Shown: positions 27,652 to 37,320, numbered from the stretch's first letter. The stretch: 64,000 nucleotides of DNA from Deltaproteobacteria bacterium (GCA_019237115.1 JAFAHS010000327.1:21723-85722); one strand, 5' to 3'. The notes: generated by a model not told the origin, from the letters alone. Numbers and translations are program-made.

Positions 27652-28188
27652 TTACAGGAAAAATGTCAGGTTTTTCGCCAGCAGTACGGTCTGATCGATG
27701 ATGATTTTTCGACTGGCGATCTTGAATTCGCCATTCGCGCGCCGCAGTACATCTTCTCTACGGCCAGCGATGAAATCCGTTTCGGTCTCCAGCCGGTTTC
27801 GGTGGACGATGAAGTGCGATTTCACCAGGTAGGTGGCTTCGTCGATCTGCCCGGCGAGGCGGATGTTCGAGATGAGGTGCGACACACGCGACAACGGTTC
27901 TTCCGCCCAGTGGATGCCGGTCATGATCTGTTTGACGCGTTTGACCAACGTGGTCTTGTCGTCATCGATCCAGGCGATGTCACGATCGCCGGTGATGTCT
28001 TGGTCGCGGCGCTGGAATTCCAGGTTCTTGCGCATCGGCATCCAGTAGCGAATGTCGTCGGTCAGCAGGTCGAGCCACTTTTCGAATTGCCGTTCGTCGA
28101 GAAGGTCCGCCTCGGCGTACAGGAAGTCTTCGATCTCCCGCATCAGGTTGATGTATCCGAGCCGCTCCGCGGTTGGTCGATGTTCCAT
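27652..28188 (-). CDS. Ring-hydroxylating dioxygenase beta subunit
   Basis: This 178-residue protein has the SnoaL-like cone fold of dioxygenase small subunits. An N-terminal EIEDFLYAEADLLDERQFEKWL helix is followed by LLTDDIRYWMPMR, a VSHLISNIR block and the basic C-terminal AGRREDVLRR...IASRKIIIDQ pattern. It has a structural role in the alpha3-beta3 oxygenase. It lies 112 bases after the alpha subunit gene on the same strand. No ferredoxin or reductase gene of the system is adjacent, so electrons must come from elsewhere. Confidence 0.92.
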   Translation of the reverse strand: MEHRPTAERLGYINLMREIEDFLYAEADLLDERQFEKWLDLLTDDIRYWMPMRKNLEFQRRDQDITGDRDIAWIDDDKTTLVKRVKQIMTGIHWAEEPLSRVSHLISNIRLAGQIDEATYLVKSHFIVHRNRLETETDFIAGRREDVLRRANGEFKIASRKIIIDQTVLLAKNLTFFL

Positions 28189-28300
28189 GAGGGATTCCTT
28201 CCAAGCGTCCCGGGACTTAGCAGCCTAAAACGGATCGACCACCGGGACATCCTTCATGCGCTTGGTACCGTGGTGAAGTCCGGCGTTCTCGCCTCCGGGA

Positions 28301-29611
28301 TTATTCACTTCGCAAACCGCGCAGATCGCTCCAGGTTGTCGCGTCCATGTAGTCGGCCCACCGGTTGTACAGAGCGCGTGCGTTGCGTTCCGTGAATGCC
28401 CCATCGGTGGACCCGGGGACCAGGGGATCGCGGCGTGGGGGTCCCATCCCGGCCTTGTAGTTGTAGGGATAGCGGCGAGCGACGGCGCCGCGGCTGGCAT
28501 TGGTCGCGTATTTCCAGTTCTCCATGTCGTCCTGCTCGGTCAAACCGGCCGGACCCGAATAGCGCATATAGTAACTCCGGAGGAACTGCTTCACCTCGGG
28601 CGGCGCCTGTTTATCGACCAAATACCACCGCCACATCTCTGTGTGATGAGGTCCGCTTGGGTGGGCGACCAGGATGGTGCGGGGCTGCTGCGCATGGAAC
28701 GACATGTTCGGAAAGATGGTGCCGACGGTGGCCGACACTCCTGCCTGATCCCCCATCTTCGCCAGGCGCCTTTCCCAGCACCGTTTGAAATACGCGGCGG
28801 TCGCCGGCGATGCCGAATAATCGGCGCGTTCAGGGCTGGCCGCGGCCACCGTATAGATGATGCCGTGTCCTTCCGGGCAGGCGGCGAGAGCACCGCGCCC
28901 GGGATCGTCGCGGCGGCCGGCCTTGTCGTTGGGACCGAGGCCCACCAGGTCGACCGATCGATGACTGATATTGTGCAGTACGTCGCCCGCGAAATTCTCC
29001 GCCACGATTTTCCAATTCGCCGGAATGATCCACTTCTGGACGCTGCCCAGCACTTCAGTGCCGCTCTCGCCCGCATCCCATGAACAGAAGCCGATATCCA
29101 GCGCAAATTTCGCTTCGCCCAAGTATTCCTCGAACGGCGGCGCCTCCGCATCCCAGGTTGCCCAAATCGTGCTTCTGAAATTTGCAATCTTCGCGGCTTC
29201 GATCAGTCCCCACCGCGCCTTGTCGAAAGGAGGTTCATAGATTCGGTCGTATTTCTGTACCCCGAGCAGTTTGCCATCAACTGCATAGGTCCACCCGTGG
29301 TACGGGCATTGGAACGCATTGCTGTTGCCTTCATCGTAGCGGCACACCCGCATCCCGCGATGACGGCAGGTGTTGAGCAGCACGCGCACACGCTTCGATG
29401 CGTCACGGGTCACGATGACCGATTCCTCACCCATCCGGGAAAGGAAAAAGTCTCCCGTGTTCGGGATCTGGGTCTCGTGTCCGACGTAGACCCAGGCACG
29501 CGCGAAAATGCGCTCCTGCTCCTGGCGATATATGGTCTCGTCCACGAAGATCTCGCGACTGATCTCGCCGCTTTGCATGTCCACGAACGATCGAGCCGGT
29601 TGTTTCATCAT
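28301..29611 (-). CDS. Rieske ring-hydroxylating dioxygenase alpha subunit
   Basis: This is the catalytic subunit that adds O2 across an aromatic ring. Counting from ATG 29611 it has 436 residues. The Rieske cluster ligands are Cys82, His84, Cys102 and His105 (CRHRG and CPYHGW). The mononuclear iron site appears in the NWKIVAENFAGDVLH...H block, with the bridging Asp and both histidines. GGAGA five bases upstream supports this start over the frame's far upstream ATG at 29773. It resembles the naphthalene/benzoate-type large subunits. The likely substrate cannot be read from the sequence; the neighbouring meta-cleavage genes suggest an aromatic acid. Confidence 0.92.
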   Translation of the reverse strand: MMKQPARSFVDMQSGEISREIFVDETIYRQEQERIFARAWVYVGHETQIPNTGDFFLSRMGEESVIVTRDASKRVRVLLNTCRHRGMRVCRYDEGNSNAFQCPYHGWTYAVDGKLLGVQKYDRIYEPPFDKARWGLIEAAKIANFRSTIWATWDAEAPPFEEYLGEAKFALDIGFCSWDAGESGTEVLGSVQKWIIPANWKIVAENFAGDVLHNISHRSVDLVGLGPNDKAGRRDDPGRGALAACPEGHGIIYTVAAASPERADYSASPATAAYFKRCWERRLAKMGDQAGVSATVGTIFPNMSFHAQQPRTILVAHPSGPHHTEMWRWYLVDKQAPPEVKQFLRSYYMRYSGPAGLTEQDDMENWKYATNASRGAVARRYPYNYKAGMGPPRRDPLVPGSTDGAFTERNARALYNRWADYMDATTWSDLRGLRSE

Positions 29612-29992
29612 CGCCGTCTCCGGTTGGCAACGGGGAATCAAATCCTGAACCCAAATTACCCGACCTGTGGTCGGACCTCTCGGCGCATGATTCGCTTTTA
29701 GCAGAAGAATCGCACAATCGCTTACACCCTCGAGCTTGCCATTTGAGCGTAAGGAGAAAAGTTGCAAATGCAATTGCGAAATACTGCGAGCTTGCGGGTC
29801 TCGGATCCCACAAAGGGTTGCCGAGGGGCGCGAAAACTACCCGCGTCGACCGTGACGCCTCAAATGGCCCCGGAGCATCGTGATTGGCCTTGAGACTTTT
29901 GGGAAACGGGCCCTCCAACGGTGCGGCGGCCGGTGAAGCGCGACGCCACTCAGTTGTTCCGTTCGTGAAATCTGCGCGATCTCCAACCGCTC
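29612..29992. other. Gap between the Rieske alpha gene and msrA
   Basis: About 380 bases contain no recognisable gene on either strand. The promoter of the Rieske pair probably lies here, because msrA is unrelated in function to its neighbours. No clear -10/-35 or operator palindrome was found. Confidence 0.4.
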
Positions 29993-30631
29993 CTAGGGCT
30001 GATAGAGGCCGGGATACTCTTCCTGGAGCCGCTTCACCTTGGGCAGATCGTTCATGACGATGTACGGATTATCCGGATGGAGCGCGCAGTAGTTCTGGTG
30101 ATACCCCTCGGCCGGGTAGAAGTGCGCAAGCGGGACCACCTGGGTCACAATTGGCTCCGAATAAGCGTGGGACTGGGCCAGCTTGGCAATGTAAGCCTCG
30201 GCGGCCTTTTGCTGGCTCGGGTCGGCGTAGAAAACCACTGAGCGGTACTGCTTACCTTCGTCGGGACCCTGCCGATTCAGTTCCGTCGGATCGTGCGCAA
30301 CCGTGAAGAAAACCTTCAGCAGGTCTTCGTACGACACTTGCGACGGATTGTAGACGACCTCGACCGACTCGGCGTGTCCGGTTAGCCCCGTGCTGACGAT
30401 CTCGTAATGCGCGGTGGCGGCGCTGCCGCCCGCGTAACCCGAGGTGACCTTGACCACGCCTTTGACGTGCTTGAAGACCGCGTCAACGCCCCAGAAACAT
30501 CCACCCGAAAAGACTGCAACCTGGTCCTGTTGGTCGGAGGCGGCAGCCGATTCCGCGCGACCCGCAGGTATCGTCAAGGCCGCCGCAAGAAGCAACCAGA
30601 ATCCAAGAAATGCTTTATTGCGAATGTTCAC
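29993..30631 (-). CDS. msrA: Exported peptide-methionine (S)-S-oxide reductase
   Basis: MsrA repairs oxidised methionine in proteins. The 212-residue protein starts with a Sec signal (about 1-27, hydrophobic core then AESAAA), so it should act in the periplasm. The catalytic motif GCFWG has its nucleophile at Cys45. The GYAGG and H-x-E-V-V-Y-N-P-blocks are typical, as is HQNYCALHP near the end. No second C-terminal recycling cysteine pair is visible. It interrupts the aromatic cluster on the same strand and may simply be a resident gene. Confidence 0.93.
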   Translation of the reverse strand: MNIRNKAFLGFWLLLAAALTIPAGRAESAAASDQQDQVAVFSGGCFWGVDAVFKHVKGVVKVTSGYAGGSAATAHYEIVSTGLTGHAESVEVVYNPSQVSYEDLLKVFFTVAHDPTELNRQGPDEGKQYRSVVFYADPSQQKAAEAYIAKLAQSHAYSEPIVTQVVPLAHFYPAEGYHQNYCALHPDNPYIVMNDLPKVKRLQEEYPGLYQP

Positions 30632-30937
30632 CGTCAGTTCTTTCCCTCTCTATCAGATAGAACCGCGTTGGCAACCGATCTGGTTCCCCGACTTCCGCTG
30701 ATCGTTTGGGGGTTCGACCAGACCTCGGGACGTAGCCGTTCGCTCGCTTCGAGACCGAGCTTCGAATTGAACAAGGGAGAGTTCGCAGATCGCTGGCGGC
30801 GGTCTGCTCCGGCTTCCCGCGTCCGGGTGCGCACGGAGTCAGTTGCTCGTAATGCGGAAGCTCGCAGCCGTGGCACGTTTATCGGCCGCAGGGTTGGAGA
30901 GAACCCGATGGTCATCTTCCGCTTTTCGTGCCGGCGT
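30632..30937. other. Gap between msrA and hpaI
   Basis: These ~305 bases hold nothing recognisable. Open frames on the plus strand are rich in Arg and Ser and have no family features. It separates the hpa-type operon from msrA and may contain the end of that operon's transcript. Confidence 0.4.
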
Positions 30938-31714
30938 TCACTTGGCCAGTGCCTTGAACCTGGTGGCCATCCGATCGGCGGCCTGGCTCAGCAGAAGAGT
31001 ATCGGCGCTCACGGCGATGAACCTGCAGCCGAGTTCGAGATAGCGCTTTACCAGCTCCTCGTCTCCCATCAGGATGCCGGGGGCTTTGCCCGCGGCTCGG
31101 ATATATCCGATTAATTCCTCGATGGTGGCAAGCACGTCCGGATGCGTCATGTTGCCGAGATGGCCCATTGACGCCGACAGGTCTGCGGGTCCGATGAAGA
31201 CCCCATCGACACCTGGCGTTGCCGCGATGGCCTTGATGTTCTCTACCCCACGCCGCGTTTCGATTTGCACGAGCAGACACATCTGTTCGCCTGCCTGCTT
31301 GGGATAGCCTGCCATCCGGTTCCAGCGCGATGAACGCCCGAGCGCCGCGCCGACGCCGCGTACGCCGGCGGGGGGATACTGCATGGCCGCAACCAGGCCT
31401 GCCGCCTGCTCCGCGGTTTCGACCATCGGGATCAGCAAAGTCTGCGCGCCTATTTCCAGTACCTGTTTGATGATGTGAGTGTCGCCTACCCGGATGCGCA
31501 CGACCGGGTGGCTTTCATATGGCGCGACCGCCTGCAGTTGCGCGATCAGGGTGCGCAGATCGTTGGGCCCATGTTCAGCATCGAGCACCAGCCAATCGAA
31601 GCTGGCGGCGGCGCAGAGTTCTGCCGAAATCGGATCGCCAAGAGCGAGCCACAGGCCGATTTGCGGTTTGCCGTCGCGGATGGCGCGTTTGAATCGATTT
31701 ACCGGGACATCCAT
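30938..31714 (-). CDS. hpaI: 4-hydroxy-2-oxo-heptane-1,7-dioate aldolase
   Basis: HpaI is a class II, metal-dependent aldolase that splits 4-hydroxy-2-oxoheptanedioate into pyruvate and succinate semialdehyde, the last step of homoprotocatechuate breakdown. The 258-residue protein is close to E. coli HpaI throughout. It has the GxPQIGLWL block, DAEHGPND, YPPAGVRGVG...SRWNR, the metal-binding LVQIET, GPADLSASMGH and GKAPGIL. The catalytic His (DAEH) and the metal ligands Glu and Asp are present. It starts directly against the hpaH stop, so the two are surely co-expressed. Confidence 0.93.
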   Translation of the reverse strand: MDVPVNRFKRAIRDGKPQIGLWLALGDPISAELCAAASFDWLVLDAEHGPNDLRTLIAQLQAVAPYESHPVVRIRVGDTHIIKQVLEIGAQTLLIPMVETAEQAAGLVAAMQYPPAGVRGVGAALGRSSRWNRMAGYPKQAGEQMCLLVQIETRRGVENIKAIAATPGVDGVFIGPADLSASMGHLGNMTHPDVLATIEELIGYIRAAGKAPGILMGDEELVKRYLELGCRFIAVSADTLLLSQAADRMATRFKALAK

Positions 31715-32524
31715 CTAGCGCTCTCCGATGAAGCGGCACGAGATTGAGCCGAGCGGACCATAGTCGACGTGGAAAGTATCGCCCGCTCGTGCGGGAACGG
31801 TTCGTGTGAATGAGCCGGCCATGACCACTTCCCCGGCATTGAGACCCGCGCCGAACGGTGCGAGCTTGTTGGCGAGCCACGCGATGCCGTTGGCTGGATG
31901 GTTCAAAACCGCAGCGGCGATTCCGGATTCCTCAAGCACGCCGTTTCGATAGCAGAGTGCACCTACCCAACGCAGGTCGACGTCGAGCGGGCGAATCGGG
32001 CGGCCGCCAATCACCAGCGCCGCGTTGGCCGCATTGTCCGCGATGGTGTCGACCACGCGCCGCGCCGCCTTGGTCTCTGGATCGTCGCGTCTGGTGCGCA
32101 GATCCACGATCTCGAGCGCGGGAATTACATATTGCGTAGCATCGAGAACCTCGAAGATCGTGCAGTTGGGCCCTTTGAGCGGCTTGCCCAGAATAAACGC
32201 AAGTTCGTTCTCGAGCATCGGCGAAATGAAACGATTGGCGGGTATCTCTGCCCCGTCCTGATAAAGCATGTCGTCGAGCAGCACGCCGTAGTCGGGTTCG
32301 TTGATGTTGAACATTGACTGCATCGCGCGCGAGGTCAGTCCGATTTTGTGCCCGATGATTTTGCGACCCTCGGCGAGTTTTAGATCGATCCACGCCTTCT
32401 GCACCGCGTATCCGTCGGCATCGGTGATTTCGGGATACTGCGCGGAAGGAAACCTTATCACCTTCCTGCTCTTTTCGGCTTCGTGAAGCTCTCTGGCGAG
32501 TCGCGTGATAGCAGAAGCGTCCAT
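31715..32524 (-). CDS. hpaH: 2-oxo-hept-3-ene-1,7-dioate hydratase
   Basis: HpaH adds water to 2-oxo-hept-3-ene-1,7-dioate and supplies the HpaI substrate. From ATG 32524 the protein has 269 residues and matches E. coli HpaH along its length. Shared blocks include DAYAVQ-like, [35 protein letters not shown] and a PALEIVD metal-ligand block. The C-terminal [18 protein letters not shown] and [18 protein letters not shown] blocks are also shared. The longer frame beginning at 32644 adds 40 non-conserved residues and is rejected. It abuts hpaI and lies about 200 bases after the extradiol dioxygenase gene. Confidence 0.93.
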   Translation of the reverse strand: MDASAITRLARELHEAEKSRKVIRFPSAQYPEITDADGYAVQKAWIDLKLAEGRKIIGHKIGLTSRAMQSMFNINEPDYGVLLDDMLYQDGAEIPANRFISPMLENELAFILGKPLKGPNCTIFEVLDATQYVIPALEIVDLRTRRDDPETKAARRVVDTIADNAANAALVIGGRPIRPLDVDLRWVGALCYRNGVLEESGIAAAVLNHPANGIAWLANKLAPFGAGLNAGEVVMAGSFTRTVPARAGDTFHVDYGPLGSISCRFIGER

Positions 32525-32731
32525 TATGGCTCTGACCTTTAGTGGAATTTGGCGGCCAGCTCGGCGAGTTTGCGGTCGGAATGTGGGTGTGTCCGCCGAC
32601 GTAAAACCTGTCGAGCCGCCCGCTCTTCGCTCGCGCGTTGCCACCTCCGTGCGGGTTGCATCGACTACTTGGTGGCGAACGTGATCATCCGAACCACTGC
32701 GTGGCGCAAGCGCCGCATCGGCGCTTCACGC

Positions 32732-33634
32732 CTACTCTCTTCGCGGAGGTGGACCAAAACCGCCCGCTTCCGGCGCGTGACCGTACACGTCCTCGGAGTA
32801 GTACTCGGATTGATAGGTAGCTGCACGCGCGCCCCAACCGTATTCGAGCATCCACCCCGACGGGGTACGGAAATAGAACGAGAACATGTGATCGTTCGAG
32901 TGTTTGCCGGGCGTGATGTGCACCGGAATCTTCTCGCGGCGCACTAGGTCGTGAGTGAGCCCCACGTCGTCGAAGTTGTCGACTTCGACCATAAGGTGGT
33001 TAAAGCGCTTGTCTTCACCTGCACCGCCGATTCCGAAGGCGACTGAATGGTCGCGATCGTTGCAGTGCATGAAGATAGGAGCGATGGTCATCTTGCCCAC
33101 GCGGATTTTGTATTCGACCCCACCGCGCATCCCGAGCTGGGTATAGAAGCGATACGCAGCTTCGGGGTCTTTTTCACGAACAATGCAGTGGCCCATACCG
33201 CCGGTTCCGGTCTTGAAGCGGCCGTGCATCCTCCGACCCGGGTGAAAGGGCTTGGCAAACTGCACGTGCGGCCCGTGGAAGACCTCGACCGGATTGCCGC
33301 CCGGGTCTTCCGTCCTGAGCACTTCCAGGACATGGCGTTCGGCCGCCTCTTCTTCGGACCCCACCGTAAACTTGATGCCCGCGGCCTGCAGCTGGGCCTG
33401 CATTGCGTGGAACTCCTCGCTACCCGCCACCCGGAATCCCAGATACATGAGGTCGTCGGACGGATCGGAGTGAAGGACAATGCGATGGTGCCAGTAATCC
33501 ATCCGCAGATAGCAGCGGTCGCCGGGGCCTTCATCGACGACTTCCATCCCCAGAACGTCAGTGGCGAATTTTTTCCACGCCTCGAGGTCTTTTACCCCGA
33601 AACCCATGTATCCGAGTTCGGTTACCTGGACCAT
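32732..33634 (-). CDS. VOC-superfamily extradiol ring-cleavage dioxygenase
   Basis: This 300-residue two-domain type I extradiol dioxygenase cuts a catechol next to the hydroxyls. The metal ligands of the active C-terminal module are visible: His in GGMGHCIV, His in RFNHLMVEV and Glu in GWMLEYGW. The fold and the repeated betaalphabetabetabeta modules resemble BphC. In this pathway it would act as homoprotocatechuate 2,3-dioxygenase, but E. coli HpaD belongs to the unrelated LigB family, so the substrate is inferred from neighbours. ATG at 33634 is preferred to the frame's earlier start at 33685, which overlaps the upstream gene and adds a non-conserved 17 residues. Confidence 0.9.
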   Translation of the reverse strand: MVQVTELGYMGFGVKDLEAWKKFATDVLGMEVVDEGPGDRCYLRMDYWHHRIVLHSDPSDDLMYLGFRVAGSEEFHAMQAQLQAAGIKFTVGSEEEAAERHVLEVLRTEDPGGNPVEVFHGPHVQFAKPFHPGRRMHGRFKTGTGGMGHCIVREKDPEAAYRFYTQLGMRGGVEYKIRVGKMTIAPIFMHCNDRDHSVAFGIGGAGEDKRFNHLMVEVDNFDDVGLTHDLVRREKIPVHITPGKHSNDHMFSFYFRTPSGWMLEYGWGARAATYQSEYYSEDVYGHAPEAGGFGPPPRRE

Positions 33635-33660
33635 TTTATTGCCTCCATATGCATAGCTTT

Positions 33661-34512
33661 CTATCTCGGATCGGTGCGTACCCAATCGGAACCCAGCGCC
33701 ACGCGCCGCACCGCATCAGTGTCGGTCGGCTGATGGCCCACCTTGTGCGCCGGGGCCGGAGTTTCGACCACGCGATTTGACAATCGGCCAAGTCCGCTCA
33801 CTTCCACTTCAACCAGGGCGCCCGGATTCATCGGGCGCGAATTCTTCGGGGTGCCGCTCAGGATCAGGTCGCCGGGCAGCAAGGTGATGAAACGGCAGAG
33901 GTCGGCGAGAATGTAGTCGATCGGAAAGATCATCTCGCTGATTGCGCCTTCCTGTACCACTTTCCCGTCGATGTAGGTTCGCAGGGTTGACTTTCGGATA
34001 TCGACGCCGCTGACGATACCCGGTCCGATCGGACAGAAACCGTCCTGGCCCTTCACCCGCAGCATCGAGCCCGCGTCGGTCTCGCGGTAATCCTGGCAGC
34101 CGACGTCATTGGCCGGCGCAAATCCCGCAATATAGTCCCAGGCCTGCTCCCGCCCGACGTTGCGCATCGGCTTGCCGATGATCACCCCGACCTCGCCCTC
34201 GTAGTTCAAAAACTTGTGGCCGGCGGGGCGGCACAGCGAGCCACGATGCGAATTCAGCGCGGTGGTCGGCTTCTGAAAGTAGGTGGGGGTCTCCAGCATC
34301 GGCGCGCGAAACTCCACGCGGCGCGACTCATAGTTGAGGTGGATACACAGAATCTTGGTGGGATCGCAGGGGGGGAGGTAGGTTGCGCTGGCCTCCGCAA
34401 CGACCCGGCCGTCACCCAGGATCAGTTTGTCACCGGCGGGCTTCACCCACTCCGGGTGTCCCTCGTGAAGTATCCGCCGCCATTCTTCCCTTGGTCCGTC
34501 GAGAACACTCAT
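33661..34512 (-). CDS. Fumarylacetoacetate hydrolase-family protein (HpaG-like)
   Basis: This 283-residue protein has the FAH fold. The metal ligands lie in NYEGEVGVIIG (Glu-x-Glu) and the later Asp in PANDVGCQDY. The C-terminal LLPGDLILSGTP motif is typical. In homoprotocatechuate pathways such a protein (HpaG) decarboxylates and isomerises 5-oxo-pent-3-ene-1,2,5-tricarboxylate. The family also includes acylpyruvate hydrolases and maleylpyruvate hydrolases, so the exact reaction rests on context. Its start lies 37 bases after the dehydrogenase stop. Confidence 0.88.
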   Translation of the reverse strand: MSVLDGPREEWRRILHEGHPEWVKPAGDKLILGDGRVVAEASATYLPPCDPTKILCIHLNYESRRVEFRAPMLETPTYFQKPTTALNSHRGSLCRPAGHKFLNYEGEVGVIIGKPMRNVGREQAWDYIAGFAPANDVGCQDYRETDAGSMLRVKGQDGFCPIGPGIVSGVDIRKSTLRTYIDGKVVQEGAISEMIFPIDYILADLCRFITLLPGDLILSGTPKNSRPMNPGALVEVEVSGLGRLSNRVVETPAPAHKVGHQPTDTDAVRRVALGSDWVRTDPR

Positions 34513-34548
34513 GGTTGACCTCCAGGTTCGTCGTGCCGGCGCGCGCCG

Positions 34549-36012
34549 TCAGACGAAGGAACCCTTCATTGCCGCAATATTCTTTACGTCGCAATAGAAG
34601 TCGAAACTCCAGTTGCCGCCTTCGCGGCCAATTCCGGAGTTACGGCTCCCCCCAAAAGGTGCCGCCAGTTCGCGCACGAAGAAGCAGTTGACCCAGACGG
34701 TGCCGGCGACGATCCGTTTCGCCAGGCGCATTGCGTGTTCCTCATTCTTGCTGAAGATTACTGCGGCCAGGCCATAGTTGGTGCCGTTACCGAGCCGGAC
34801 GGCTTCTTCTTCGTCGCGGAAGGTCTGCCAGGTCAGCACGGGTCCGAAGACCTCGCGTTGCACAATCTCCATCTCCTGCGACACCCCATCGAGCAGCGTC
34901 GGTTCGAAGTACAGCTCGCCCGCGCCGTGCCGATGACCACCCCAGACCGGCTTGACCCCGGCTCGCAAAGCGCGATCGACGAATCCCTCGACGCGCTTGT
35001 AGTGCTCCGGCGTGATGAGGGGACCGATGCGGGTGTTCTTGTCGCGCGGATCGCCAACCGTGAGGTGAGATACCGCGGCGCGGAACTTCGCCTGAAACTC
35101 ATCCGCCACTTTCGCCTCGACCAGGATACGGGTGCCTGCCAGGCAGACCTGGCCGGCATTGAAATACTGTCCGGCGGCGGTCTGCGCGGCGGCATCCAGG
35201 TCCGCATCGGCACAGATGATGAAGGGTGACTTACCGCCGAGCTCGAAACTGACCGGTGTCAGGGAGCGCGCGCAGGACGCGCCGATCAAACTTGCGGTAT
35301 CGGTTGAACCGGTGAAGCTCAGCCGATCGATGTCTGGATGGGCTGCCAGCGCGGCGCCGGCTTCTTCGCCGATCCCTTGCACCACATTCAGTACTCCCGC
35401 AGGGAGGCCGGCTTCGGCGGCAAGATCGGCCATCAAGGAGCAACTGAGCGGAGCCCATTCGGGCGGTTTGACCACCGCGGTGTCGCCCGCGGCCAGGCAC
35501 GGACCCACCTTCCAGGTAGTCAGCATGAAAGGTCCGTTCCAGGGAGTGATCAGCCCCGCGACGCCGGCCGGATCGTAGCGGACGTGGTTGACGACTTCGG
35601 GCGAATCGATGGTCTCATCGCTCAGCTTGCGGGCGCGGTCGGCGAAGAACTGGATATTGTGCGCGGCGCGAGGAACCATTCGCGTGGCATTTCCAATCAG
35701 CAGCGACCCGTTGTCCTCGGTTTCCACCGCGGCGATGTCTTTGGCGTGGTCCTGGATGGCCCTGGCAAACCGGCTCAGGATCGGATGCCGCCCCTCCGGA
35801 CCGAGAGCAGCCCAGGCCGGGAAGGCGCGCCGAGCCGCAGCCACGGCCGAATCGATTTCTGCGGCGCCGGCTGCACTGACGTCGGCGAGATGCTTCCCGT
35901 CGATCGGCGAGCAGTTTGGAAATTTCTCTGTGGACGCGACACGCTGGCCGTCGATGTAGTGGGCGGTCGAGACCTCCACCCCGGCTACTTTGGTTGTATC
36001 AGCCATCTTCAA
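34549..36012 (-). CDS. hpaE: Aldehyde dehydrogenase, 5-carboxymethyl-2-hydroxymuconate semialdehyde type
   Basis: This 487-residue NAD(P)-dependent aldehyde dehydrogenase has the catalytic Cys in AGQVCLAGTR, the general base Glu in FELGGKSP and the cofactor loop FTGSTDTASL. The end of the protein (GREGGNWSFDFYCDVKNI) resembles HpaE, which oxidises the ring-cleavage semialdehyde of homoprotocatechuate. A 2-hydroxymuconate semialdehyde dehydrogenase is the alternative. It sits inside the same-strand catabolic run, with an FAH-family gene after it and a MetE-like gene before it. No separate tautomerase (hpaF) gene was found. Confidence 0.88.
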   Translation of the reverse strand: MKMADTTKVAGVEVSTAHYIDGQRVASTEKFPNCSPIDGKHLADVSAAGAAEIDSAVAAARRAFPAWAALGPEGRHPILSRFARAIQDHAKDIAAVETEDNGSLLIGNATRMVPRAAHNIQFFADRARKLSDETIDSPEVVNHVRYDPAGVAGLITPWNGPFMLTTWKVGPCLAAGDTAVVKPPEWAPLSCSLMADLAAEAGLPAGVLNVVQGIGEEAGAALAAHPDIDRLSFTGSTDTASLIGASCARSLTPVSFELGGKSPFIICADADLDAAAQTAAGQYFNAGQVCLAGTRILVEAKVADEFQAKFRAAVSHLTVGDPRDKNTRIGPLITPEHYKRVEGFVDRALRAGVKPVWGGHRHGAGELYFEPTLLDGVSQEMEIVQREVFGPVLTWQTFRDEEEAVRLGNGTNYGLAAVIFSKNEEHAMRLAKRIVAGTVWVNCFFVRELAAPFGGSRNSGIGREGGNWSFDFYCDVKNIAAMKGSFV

Positions 36013-36102
36013 TCTCCCTTGAGGTTGCCTGGTGAGCGGTTTTTGCTCCGCGCTGCCCGGACCTAACTCTGATCCAATCCTCGGACAAGTGATAGACAGA
36101 AG

Positions 36103-37251
36103 CTATCCCCAGATCTCCCTCGCCGTCTCCACGATCCGGCGCAGCTTTGCGTCTTGTTGTTCCGGGGTCAGCTTATTGCCCGGCGAGGTGCTGGCGAAAC
36201 CGCATTGGGGACTCAAGCCAAGCCGGTCGAGATCGAGGTACTTGGTGGCGTCGTCGATGCGGCGCTTCAACTCGTCCTTGGTTTCGAGTCGCGCAAGCTT
36301 GCTCGACACGATGCCGAGCACGACCGATTTGTCCTTGGGCACAAAGCGCAGCGGCGCGAAGGTGCCCGCACGCGCGGTGTCGTACTCGAGGAAATAGGAG
36401 TCCACCTTGAGGCCGCTGAATAGCATCTCTGCGACGGGGTCGTAGCCACCCTCGGTCAGCCAGCCGCTCTGATTGTTGCCGCGGCACAGATGCATGGTGA
36501 CGTGCAGTTCCGGCGGTCGGTCGGCCAGTGCCCGGTTGATCAGATTCGGGAAAGTCTCGAACAGCAATTGGTCGACGTCCAGGCCGCCGCGTTTCATCTG
36601 TTCCACGCGTTTGGGGTCGCAATACAGCGCGATCGGGACCTCGTCGAGCTGAACATATCGACATCCCGCCGCGGCCAGCGCGCGCAACTCCTTTTGGTAC
36701 GCATCGACGATGTCATCGCGCAGCTCGGCCAGGTCGGAATACACGCCCTTGGCGATATTCCTGCCGTCCGCGGAGTAGGCGATGGTGGGCGAGGGCAGGG
36801 TCAGCTTGACGGTACGCCGCGTCAGGGCCTGGAGAAATTTGAACTCGTCGACATGAACCGGTGACGTCCACTTGAGACGATCGTGAATCTTAAGCAGCGG
36901 AACCGCGATCTTGTTGCCCTGATCGTCAACGAAGAACATCCGCTCGGTTTCATAGTAGATGCTTGCGCCGCCCAGTCCGCGGCAGATGAAGTCGGCGTAG
37001 AAGACCCCGCGGCGATATTCGCCATCGGTGACCGCCTGCAGGCCGATCTCTTCCTGCCTCGCCACGACTTTGCGGATGAACTCGTCTTCCAGCATGCGCA
37101 GGTCGGAGGCCGAGCTGCGGCCGGCCTCCCGGTCAGCGCGCATCTTCAACAATTCCGGCGGCCTCAGCAGTGAGCCGACGTGCTCGGCGCGAAATGGTGG
37201 ATTGTGCGGTGCCGTGTTGGCCATATGGTCCACCTCCCATCTATCGCGCAA
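36103..37251 (-). CDS. MetE C-terminal-like zinc methyltransferase inside the aromatic cluster
   Basis: This protein of about 373 residues (from the more likely ATG 37224) belongs to the cobalamin-independent methionine synthase family. It has only the catalytic C-terminal barrel, as in YxjG/YxjH-type proteins. The AEHVGSLLRP block opens the protein. Zinc ligands are recognisable in HLCRGN (His and Cys), the FLEYD glutamate and the SPQCGFAS cysteine. Members transfer methyl groups to thiols, and the epoxyalkane:coenzyme M transferases share the fold. Nothing in homoprotocatechuate breakdown needs such an enzyme, yet it lies in the middle of the operon-like run. A link to O-demethylation of methoxylated aromatics is conceivable but unproven. 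Confidence 0.82.
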   Translation of the reverse strand: MRDRWEVDHMANTAPHNPPFRAEHVGSLLRPPELLKMRADREAGRSSASDLRMLEDEFIRKVVARQEEIGLQAVTDGEYRRGVFYADFICRGLGGASIYYETERMFFVDDQGNKIAVPLLKIHDRLKWTSPVHVDEFKFLQALTRRTVKLTLPSPTIAYSADGRNIAKGVYSDLAELRDDIVDAYQKELRALAAAGCRYVQLDEVPIALYCDPKRVEQMKRGGLDVDQLLFETFPNLINRALADRPPELHVTMHLCRGNNQSGWLTEGGYDPVAEMLFSGLKVDSYFLEYDTARAGTFAPLRFVPKDKSVVLGIVSSKLARLETKDELKRRIDDATKYLDLDRLGLSPQCGFASTSPGNKLTPEQQDAKLRRIVETAREIWG

Positions 37252-37320
37252 TGGCGCGTTCCAAGCCGGTGTCTATCACTTCCGAATGACTACAGTCAAT
37301 TCCGACTCTGGTCAAATCGC

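Noticed and set aside
28643..29083. 146-codon plus-strand frame within the Rieske alpha gene
   Set aside because: It is antisense to a well-conserved catalytic gene and shows no family features.
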